Shown one piece after another: positions 1 to 4,752 of a stretch of 6,130 bases of DNA. The stretch's first letter is position 1. Every line of letters starts with the position of its first letter. The DNA is taken from the NCBI GenBank assembly GCA_913775005.1, contig CAJYKY010000300.1, forward strand, positions 1 to 6,130. The letters are read 5' to 3'. The notes below the pieces were generated by a model. The model had not been told where the DNA came from. It searched no databases and saw only the letters and a list, made by a program, of their open reading frames with translations. The stretch is from an uncultured Achromobacter sp. (lineage in GTDB: Bacteria > Pseudomonadota > Gammaproteobacteria > Burkholderiales > Burkholderiaceae_B). The translations under genes were made by a program, and so were the position numbers.

Positions 1-818
1 CCAGGCTGTTCCAGCACCACGTCCAGCAGCGGCAACAGGCCGTTGTGCAGACCGTCGGCGCGCAGCTGGCGCAGGCAGTCCATCGCGTGGCCGCAAGTCA
101 GCAGCTTGAGCATTTCGTCGAACAGACGCGACGCCGGTACGTTTTCGATCAGCTCGGCCATCGTGCTGATCGGCTGGCGCGTGGCCGGGTCTATCGTGCC
201 ATTGAGCTTGGCGGCGAAACGCACGGCGCGCAGCATGCGGACCGGGTCTTCGCGGTAGCGCTTGACCGGGTCGCCAATGATGCGGACCTGGCGCTTTTTC
301 AGGTCGGCCACGCCATTGTGGTAGTCGATGACTTCCTCGTTGTGCGGGTCGTAGTACAGCGCGTTCATCGTGAAGTCGCGGCGCTTGGCGTCTTCTTCTT
401 GCGAACCGAACACGTTGTCGCGCAGGATGCGGCCGTGCTCGTCGGTTTCCTGGTCTTCCGAGGCAGGTGCGCGGAACGTCGAGGTTTCGATGATTTCCTG
501 GCCGAACACGACGTGCACCAGCTGGAAGCGGCGGCCGATGATGCGGGCGCGGCGAAACAGCGGGCGGATCTGTTCGGGCGTGGCGTTGGTGGCCACGTCG
601 AAGTCTTTGGGTTCCAGACCCACGATCAGGTCGCGCACGGCGCCGCCGACGATAAAGGCGTCATAGCCGTGCTGGCGCAAGACTTCGCAAACCTTGATGG
701 CGTGGCGCGAAACGTTACGGCGGTCGATGCCGTGTTTGTCGCGCTCGATGCGCAACGGCCCCCGGGCTGCCGGCGCGAACAACCGGCCGACGAATTTTTT
801 TATGGTTTCAGTGATCAT
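1..818 (-). CDS. pcnB: Poly(A) polymerase I (PcnB), N-terminal 272 residues, cut by the left window edge
   Basis: Adds 3' poly(A) tails to RNAs from ATP, which in bacteria promotes their decay. The translated minus strand is open from an ATG at 818-816 to the left edge. It shows the class II nucleotidyltransferase head: GGAVRD (residues 58-63), then the metal-binding pair in KDFDVATNATP (D72 and D74), and RRDFTMNAL (146-154). Two stretches favour a poly(A) polymerase over a CCA-adding enzyme: IIGRRFQLVHV (93-103) and RYREDPVRMLRAVRFAAKL (187-205). Both are nearly identical to E. coli PcnB as I recall it. The head and the start of the neck domain are present; the RNA-binding body and the basic tail (E. 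coli protein about 465 residues) lie beyond the window. The ATG directly abuts the TAA of the upstream phosphatase gene (819-821), with only a weak GAAG as ribosome site, so translation is probably coupled. It is the last visible gene of the hda operon. Confidence 0.95.
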   Translation of the reverse strand, partial: MITETIKKFVGRLFAPAARGPLRIERDKHGIDRRNVSRHAIKVCEVLRQHGYDAFIVGGAVRDLIVGLEPKDFDVATNATPEQIRPLFRRARIIGRRFQLVHVVFGQEIIETSTFRAPASEDQETDEHGRILRDNVFGSQEEDAKRRDFTMNALYYDPHNEEVIDYHNGVADLKKRQVRIIGDPVKRYREDPVRMLRAVRFAAKLNGTIDPATRQPISTMAELIENVPASRLFDEMLKLLTCGHAMDCLRQLRADGLHNGLLPLLDVVLEQP

Positions 819-1517
819 TTAGGACTTCGAGTCTTCCATGTGGTCGAACAAGTCGATCACTTGCCAGCCACGGTCTTCTGCGATGTTGCGCAGGGTCGGG
901 CTGGGGTTGGCGGCGATCGGACGGGTCACCTTTTCGAGCAGCGGCACATCATTGACCGAATCGCTATAGAAAAACGATTCGGAAAAATCCGCAAGCCCCA
1001 GGCTCATGTGGGACAGCCATGCATTCACGCGCACCACCTTGCCTTCCTTGAAGCTGGGCGTACCCAGGATGCGGCCGGTGTAGCGGCCGTTCAGGTATTC
1101 GGCGTCGGTGGCAACCAGGTGCGGCACGCCGAAGGCGCGCGCAATGGGAGCGGTGACGAAGCGGTTGGTGGCCGTGACGATGGCGCACAAGTCGCCAGCG
1201 TCCAGGTGGGATTGCACGAGCGCACGCGCGTCGGCGGTGATGGACGGGCGGATGACTTCGCGCATGAATTCCTCATGCCAGTCGGCCAGGTCATAGGGCG
1301 AATGCGCCGCCAGCAGGCCCAGCATGAACTCGGCGGCCTGTTCGGCGGTGAGTTCGCCGCGGTTGTAGCGGTCCATCAGGTCGTCGTTCTTGCGACGGGC
1401 TTCGTCGGGGTCTCCCGCGCGGCCCGTGCGTGCCAGATAGTCGGCCCATTGATAGTCGCTGTCCAGCGGCAACAGGGTGTGATCCAGGTCGAACAGGGCG
1501 AGACGTTGGGAGGTCAT
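819..1517 (-). CDS. HAD-superfamily (subfamily IB, SerB-like) phosphatase of unknown substrate
   Basis: A complete 232-residue soluble protein with all four haloacid dehalogenase motifs. Motif I is FDLDHT (D10 the nucleophile, D12 the acid/base). Motif II is the threonine in IVTATN (113-118). Motif III is a lysine in SFKEGK (155-160). Motif IV is YSDSVNDVPLL (184-194, with D186 and D190 for Mg2+). The long helical insert between motifs I and II (about residues 20-90) is a C1-type cap, as in subfamily IB phosphoserine-phosphatase-like enzymes. No signal peptide or membrane segment is seen, so it should be cytoplasmic. The start overlaps the hda stop as ATGA (ATG 1517-1515, TGA 1516-1514), and its own TAA abuts the pcnB ATG, so it is translated between the two. 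A phosphomonoesterase is a safe call. The substrate cannot be read from the sequence; phosphoserine or another small phosphate ester is possible. Confidence 0.9.
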   Translation of the reverse strand: MTSQRLALFDLDHTLLPLDSDYQWADYLARTGRAGDPDEARRKNDDLMDRYNRGELTAEQAAEFMLGLLAAHSPYDLADWHEEFMREVIRPSITADARALVQSHLDAGDLCAIVTATNRFVTAPIARAFGVPHLVATDAEYLNGRYTGRILGTPSFKEGKVVRVNAWLSHMSLGLADFSESFFYSDSVNDVPLLEKVTRPIAANPSPTLRNIAEDRGWQVIDLFDHMEDSKS

Positions 1518-2215
1518 GTGCGTTGTGAATCAGGGTCTGCGAGCATGGCCCGTAGCAGAGGCAGGGTGATGGGACGGCCGGTGGCCAGGGAATAGCGGTC
1601 CAGCGCGTCGATCAGCGCGGCCAGTTTGCGGATGTCGCGTTCGTGGTGAATCAACATCCAGTTGATGATTTCAGGGGCCAGGTGCATGCCGCGCTCGGCG
1701 GCTTGCGCGGACAGCGCAGCCAGCTTGTCAGCGTCGGATAGCGGATCAAGGCGGAACACCAGGTCCCAGCCCAGGCGCGTGCGCAGGTCTTCGCGCAGCG
1801 GCATTGTCTTGGGGGCGCGGTCACCGGCCAGCGCCAGCGCAAAGGCGCGGCCCGTGGCGGCCGATTCACGCCAGCGGTTGTACAGCGCAAACAGCGCGGC
1901 CTGGCGCGTGTCGTCCATCAGGTGCACGTCGTCCACGGCCACGAACTTGGGCATGGGCGATTTGGAATCGGCCTCCGCCAGACGGCGCAGCATGGTTTCG
2001 CCCTTGGCCGGGTCGACAAAGACGGCGTCGGGGCGGGCGGTCAGTGCGCGCAGCAGATGCGTGCGGCCGCAGCCGGCGGCGCCCCAGATATACAGCGCAC
2101 GGCCCGGATTGAGCGCGCGCACGGCCGCCAGCGCTTCCCCGTTGGGACCGGCGATGTAGTTGTTCAGCGATGGCGCTGGCGCGGGAAGAACGTCGAGCAG
2201 CAGCTGGCGGTTCAT
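1514..2215 (-). CDS. hda: DnaA regulatory inactivator Hda
   Basis: Hda binds the DNA-loaded sliding clamp and stimulates ATP hydrolysis by DnaA, preventing re-initiation at oriC. The 233-residue protein matches the family length. The N-terminal QLLLDVLP (residues 4-11) is the expected clamp-binding peptide. The AAA+ core follows: a Walker A of the Hda type, GAAGCGRT (45-52), with Arg where most ATPases have Lys (E. coli Hda also has Arg there). Walker B is FVAVDDVHLM (91-100). LYNRW (111-115) and LAGDR (129-133) precede the box VII arginine finger in LRTRLGWD (R147). The sensor II arginine lies in RDIRKL (R196). The C terminus aligns with E. coli Hda (PLSDADKL; LDRYSLATGRPITLP). The start is fixed: an in-frame TAA sits three codons upstream (2222-2224), and the clamp motif begins at residue 4. 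There is no good Shine-Dalgarno. It is the first gene of an operon with the HAD phosphatase and pcnB, divergent from purM. DnaA-paralogue status explains any DnaA hit. Confidence 0.95.
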   Translation of the reverse strand: MNRQLLLDVLPAPAPSLNNYIAGPNGEALAAVRALNPGRALYIWGAAGCGRTHLLRALTARPDAVFVDPAKGETMLRRLAEADSKSPMPKFVAVDDVHLMDDTRQAALFALYNRWRESAATGRAFALALAGDRAPKTMPLREDLRTRLGWDLVFRLDPLSDADKLAALSAQAAERGMHLAPEIINWMLIHHERDIRKLAALIDALDRYSLATGRPITLPLLRAMLADPDSQRT

Positions 2216-2255
2216 GAGAGGTTATCGATCAGGCTTGTTTACGGCGGTAGAAGAC

Positions 2256-2372
2256 ATGCCGAAATTGCCGGAAAAGCCAAAAAACGGTCAAGCTGGGGGC
2301 CAGGGCAAGCCCGATCCGGGCGCTATCCGCCAGAAACTGGCAAAATCCAACCCGGCCAACCCGACACTTTAA
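2256..2372 (+). CDS. Possible small hypothetical protein, 38 residues, Lys/Pro-rich
   Basis: ATG at 2256 to TAA at 2370-2372. I do not recognise the product. It is hydrophilic and basic, begins MPKLPEKPKNGQ, has a Gly/Pro middle, and ends in a short potentially helical segment (GAIRQKLAKSNPANP). No signal peptide, membrane segment or cysteine is present. The frame extends in-frame upstream to an ATG at 2160, but that part is antisense to the start of hda and is unlikely to be coding. In favour: a compact reading frame in a gap otherwise too large for promoters alone, and a hairpin with a T-run about 28 bases after the stop. Against: no clear ribosome-binding site, third-codon GC lower than in the neighbouring genes, and a frame of this length can occur by chance. 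Expression would run head-on away from hda and toward purM. Confidence 0.3.
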   Translation: MPKLPEKPKNGQAGGQGKPDPGAIRQKLAKSNPANPTL

Positions 2373-2399
2373 ACCACCTGAGGGGATAGTGTCGCGCCC

Positions 2400-2435
2400 A
2401 AGGGCTTTGCCTGGCGTGGGTTTGCGCCCTTTTTT
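2400..2435 (+). terminator. Weak terminator-like hairpin upstream of purM
   Basis: AAGGGC (2400-2405) can pair with GCCCTT (2426-2431). The pairing encloses a roughly 20-base loop and is followed by a T-run (2430-2435) that partly overlaps the stem. An alternative inner stem GGCG/CGCC (2413-2416 with 2425-2428) competes with it. It could end a transcript from the small ORF at 2256-2372 or act as an attenuator-like element if purM transcription starts further upstream. The long loop makes it much weaker than the purM 3' terminator. Confidence 0.3.
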
Positions 2436-2514
2436 CCCTGTGGCCGGCCGGACCGGCTCCCCCCTGCGATCCTGCGCGCGGCGGGTTCGCTCCCTGCTTA
2501 GCGTCGCAACATCG

Positions 2515-2520
2515 TAAAAT
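2515..2520 (+). promoter_or_regulatory. Candidate -10 box for purM
   Basis: TAAAAT matches the sigma-70 consensus TATAAT at five of six positions and would place the transcript start near 2527, giving a leader of about 48 bases. No good TTGACA-like -35 lies 16-18 bases upstream (the sequence there is CCCTGC), so the call rests on the -10 alone and on its position in the AT-richer part of an otherwise GC-rich leader. Confidence 0.35.
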
Positions 2521-2574
2521 GCAGGGCGTTCCACCAAAATCCCAGCAATTGTTACATACCCCACGGCATTTCTC

Positions 2575-3624
2575 ATGACGAATCAACCTAAAGCCCCCTT
2601 GACCTACCGCGATGCCGGTGTCGACATCGACGCAGGCGACGCCCTGGTCGACCGTATCAAACCCCTCGCTGCGCGCACCATGCGCCCCGGGGTGCTGGCC
2701 GGTATCGGCGGCTTTGGCGCCTTGTTCGAAGTGCCGAAGAAATACAACGAGCCCGTGCTGGTCTCGGGCACCGACGGCGTGGGCACCAAGCTGCGCCTGG
2801 CATTCGAGTGGAACCGCCACGACACGGTCGGCATCGACCTGGTTGCCATGAGCGTGAACGACATCCTGGTGCAGGGCGCCGAGCCCCTGTTCTTCCTGGA
2901 CTACTTCGCCTGCGGCAAGCTTTCGGTGGACACGGCGGCGTCGGTGGTGGGCGGCATTGCCAAGGGCTGCGAATTGTCGGGCTGCGCGCTGATCGGCGGT
3001 GAAACCGCTGAAATGCCGGGCATGTACCCCGATGGCGAATACGATCTGGCCGGTTTTGCCGTGGGCGCGGTGGAAAAGTCCGCCATCATCGACGGCAAGT
3101 CCATCAAGCCGGGCGACGTGGTGTTGGGCCTGGCCTCCAGCGGCGTCCATTCGAACGGTTTCTCGCTGGTGCGCAAGATCATCGAACGTGCAGGCGCCCA
3201 GCCCACCGACGACTTCCACGGCCAGCCCCTGGTTGACGTCGTGATGGCGCCCACGCGCATCTACGTGAAGCAAGTGCTGGCCGCGCTGGCCAAGCACGGC
3301 ACCAGCATCAAGGGCCTGGCGCACATCACCGGCGGCGGTCTGCTGGACAACGTGCCGCGCATCCTGCAAGCCGGCCTGTCCGCCAAGCTGCACCGCGACG
3401 GCTGGGAAATGCCCAAGCTGTTCCAGTGGCTGCAAGAGCAGGGCGGCGTCGAAGACACCGAAATGCACCGCGTCTTCAACTGCGGCATCGGCATGGTGCT
3501 GGTGGTGGACGCCGACCAGGCTGACGCCATTGCCGCCACGCTGCGCGAGCAAGGTGAAACCGTCAACAAGATCGGCGAAATCGTGCCGCAGACGGAAGGC
3601 ATGGCCCAGACCTTCGTGGTGTAA
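2575..3624 (+). CDS. purM: Phosphoribosylformylglycinamidine cyclo-ligase (AIR synthetase, PurM)
   Basis: Catalyses ATP-dependent ring closure of FGAM to aminoimidazole ribonucleotide, step five of de novo purine synthesis, in the cytoplasm. The 349 residues match the family (E. coli 345). Landmarks in order: TYRDAGVDIDAGDALVDRI (10-28), the family N terminus; SGTDGVGTKL (64-73), the ATP-binding glycine-rich signature; GIDLVAMSVNDILVQGAEPL (86-105); GGETAEMPGMY (141-151); GLASSGVHSNG (185-195); and AHITGGGLLDN (249-259). The chain is intact with no frameshift. The ATG at 2575 is preferred because the conserved N terminus begins right after it, although the upstream bases (CACGGCATTTCTC) contain no Shine-Dalgarno. 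It is monocistronic in the window: purN, its partner in many gammaproteobacteria, is absent and the gene is followed by a strong terminator. It is divergent from hda, and purM also lies near hda in E. coli, so the neighbourhood may be old. Confidence 0.97.
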   Translation: MTNQPKAPLTYRDAGVDIDAGDALVDRIKPLAARTMRPGVLAGIGGFGALFEVPKKYNEPVLVSGTDGVGTKLRLAFEWNRHDTVGIDLVAMSVNDILVQGAEPLFFLDYFACGKLSVDTAASVVGGIAKGCELSGCALIGGETAEMPGMYPDGEYDLAGFAVGAVEKSAIIDGKSIKPGDVVLGLASSGVHSNGFSLVRKIIERAGAQPTDDFHGQPLVDVVMAPTRIYVKQVLAALAKHGTSIKGLAHITGGGLLDNVPRILQAGLSAKLHRDGWEMPKLFQWLQEQGGVEDTEMHRVFNCGIGMVLVVDADQADAIAATLREQGETVNKIGEIVPQTEGMAQTFVV

Positions 3625-3654
3625 GCGGCCCGCATCGGCCACCGGCATCAGCCG

Positions 3655-3676
3655 CAAGCCGCCAGCGTGCGGCTTG
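3655..3676 (+). repeat. Perfect 8-bp inverted repeat in the purM 3' region
   Basis: CAAGCCGC (3655-3662) pairs perfectly with GCGGCTTG (3669-3676) around the 6-base loop CAGCGT. It lies 31 bases after the purM stop and 18 bases before the terminator stem. No T-run follows, so it is not itself an intrinsic terminator. It could be a stabilising 3' hairpin or a REP-like palindrome. Confidence 0.6.
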
Positions 3677-3694
3677 TGCATGGCCCAGCAACAG

Positions 3695-3724
3695 AAAGCC
3701 CGCCAAAAAATTGGCGGGCTTTTT
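3695..3724 (+). terminator. Strong intrinsic terminator of purM, possibly bidirectional
   Basis: A perfect 12-bp stem, AAAGCCCGCCAA (3695-3706) with TTGGCGGGCTTT (3711-3722), closed by an AAAA tetraloop. On the plus strand the distal arm ends in five T residues (3720-3724), partly within the stem. It sits 70 bases after the purM stop. Read on the minus strand it lies about 26 bases past the miaA stop and ends in only TTT followed by C, so it may also terminate miaA, less efficiently. This is the standard arrangement between two convergent genes. Confidence 0.9.
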
Positions 3725-3749
3725 CATGGCTGGGGATAACGGGGAAGCG

Positions 3750-4751
3750 TCAGCTTTTACCTACTGGCGCCAGCGCCATCGCTACTACATCGATGGTTTG
3801 CGCCACGACATCCGGCGCCAGGCAATCGACGATCACGCGGTCGGGCTGCGCGCGCAGCCATGTGATCTGACGCTTGGCCAGTTGCCGCGTGGCGGCAATG
3901 CCTTGTTCGCGGGCCGTGGGCAGATCGACCTCGCCGTCCAGATGCGACCACATCTGCCGGTAGCCCACGCAGCGCACGGATGGCAGGCCGGGGTGCAGGT
4001 CGGGCCGCTGGCGCAGCGTGCGCACTTCGTCCAGCAGGCCGTTGGCCAGCATGGCGTCAAAGCGCTGTTCGATACGGGCGTGCAGCGCGCTGCGTTCCGA
4101 GGGTTCCAGGCTGATGGTCAGGTAGCGGTTGGCGTCGTCGTCCGGCTTGCGCGATGCGCGTTGCAACAACGCCGACATCGGTTGGCCGGTCAGGCGGCAG
4201 ATTTCCAGCGCGCGCTGGATGCGCTGGCTGTCGTTGGGCGCCAGCCGCGCCGCCGTGACGGGGTCCAGCCCCGCCAGCTCGGCATGCAGCGCGGGCCAGC
4301 CTTCGACGGCCGCACGCGCTTCCAGCTCGGCACGTAAGGCCGGGTCGGCCTGGGGCAGATCGTCCAGCCCGTCGCGCAGCGCCTTGTAGTACATCATCGT
4401 GCCGCCCGCCAATAGCGGGATGCGGCCGCGCGCGCGGATGTCGTCAATCAGCCGAAGCGCGTCAGCACGGAATTCTGCCGCCGAATAGGACTGCGCGGGG
4501 TCCAGGATGTCGAGCAGATGTTGCGGCACCCGCGCCTGTTCTTCGCGCGAGGGCTTGGCGGTGCCGATGTCCATGCCACGGTAGATGGTGGCGGAATCGA
4601 CGTTGATGATCTCCATGGGCCAGCGTTCGGCCAGCGCCAGCGTGGACGCGCTTTTGCCTGCGGCCGTGGGGCCGGCCAGGCAGATCACGGGCAGCGTGGC
4701 GGCTGGGCTGGATACGTCAGACGAGCGGGGAAGGGACAGGGAAGATGACAA
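3750..4751 (-). CDS. miaA: tRNA dimethylallyltransferase (MiaA)
   Basis: Transfers dimethylallyl from DMAPP to N6 of A37 in tRNAs that read codons starting with U. The 333 residues are close to the family size (E. coli 316). Motifs: P-loop GPTAAGKS (27-34); DSATIYRGMDIGTAKP (52-67), with D52 the expected catalytic aspartate; QHLLDILDP (77-85); GGTMMYYKAL (116-125); NDSQRIQRALEI (173-184); further on VRCVGYRQMW and the C-terminal ATRQLAKRQITWLR. The start needs care: no in-frame ATG lies near. The best candidate is TTG at 4751-4749, one base after the mutL stop codon, with a partial ribosome site GGA 7 bases upstream. A GTG at codon 22 (4688-4686) would shorten the protein to just before the P-loop and has no ribosome site. 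Adjacency to mutL is widely conserved (E. coli amiB-mutL-miaA-hfq), but hfq does not follow here. Cotranscription and translational coupling with mutL are inferred. Confidence 0.95.
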   Translation of the reverse strand: MSSSLSLPRSSDVSSPAATLPVICLAGPTAAGKSASTLALAERWPMEIINVDSATIYRGMDIGTAKPSREEQARVPQHLLDILDPAQSYSAAEFRADALRLIDDIRARGRIPLLAGGTMMYYKALRDGLDDLPQADPALRAELEARAAVEGWPALHAELAGLDPVTAARLAPNDSQRIQRALEICRLTGQPMSALLQRASRKPDDDANRYLTISLEPSERSALHARIEQRFDAMLANGLLDEVRTLRQRPDLHPGLPSVRCVGYRQMWSHLDGEVDLPTAREQGIAATRQLAKRQITWLRAQPDRVIVDCLAPDVVAQTIDVVAMALAPVGKS

Positions 4752-4752
4752 A

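Larger units (their letters stand above)
2216..2574. other. Divergent hda-purM intergenic region
   Basis: These 359 bases separate two divergently read genes and must hold their start signals. Base composition is less GC-rich than in the flanking genes near 2256-2350 and again near 2500-2574. Contents seen: a possible small plus-strand ORF (2256-2372), a weak hairpin with a T-run (2400-2435), a GC-rich palindromic patch (2443-2457, GCCGG-5 nt-CCGGC), and a TAAAAT hexamer (2515-2520) suited to a purM -10 box. For hda, TTGACC on the minus strand (2291-2286) resembles a -35 box, but no convincing -10 follows at normal spacing. I see no PurR-type operator (ACGCAAACGTTTGCGT-like) and no recognisable riboswitch. 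A minus-strand open frame through the region (2229-2576) lacks support as a gene. Confidence 0.6.

Noticed and set aside
45..51. Loss of the Walker A lysine in Hda (Arg in GAAGCGRT)
   Set aside because: E. coli Hda also has Arg at this position (GAGRS), so this is normal for the family and not a defect. The coordinates given for this entry are residue numbers in Hda; the codons lie at about 2060-2083.
44..53. Possible frameshift or early end of pcnB near the left edge
   Set aside because: The minus-strand frame reads through to position 1 with PcnB-like sequence; the gene is simply cut by the window.
45..1595. 516-codon plus-strand open frame spanning pcnB, the HAD gene and the end of hda
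   Set aside because: It is antisense to three well-supported genes. Its product is rich in His, Val, Gly, Ala and Arg with no recognisable motif, the usual shadow of GC-rich codons.
2381..2574. PurR operator or purine riboswitch upstream of purM
   Set aside because: No palindrome resembling the PurR site and no purine-aptamer core were found by eye.
2229..2576. 115-codon minus-strand open frame across the hda-purM gap with a hydrophobic C-terminal stretch
   Set aside because: Its ATG overlaps the purM start in antisense, and it has no ribosome site or recognisable domain. The hydrophobic stretch is antisense to the Lys/Pro-rich small ORF and may be a complement artefact.
2323..3681. 452-codon minus-strand open frame opposite purM
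   Set aside because: It covers all of purM in antisense, is His/Gln/Val/Ala-rich, and has no domain signature. purM is unambiguous on the plus strand.
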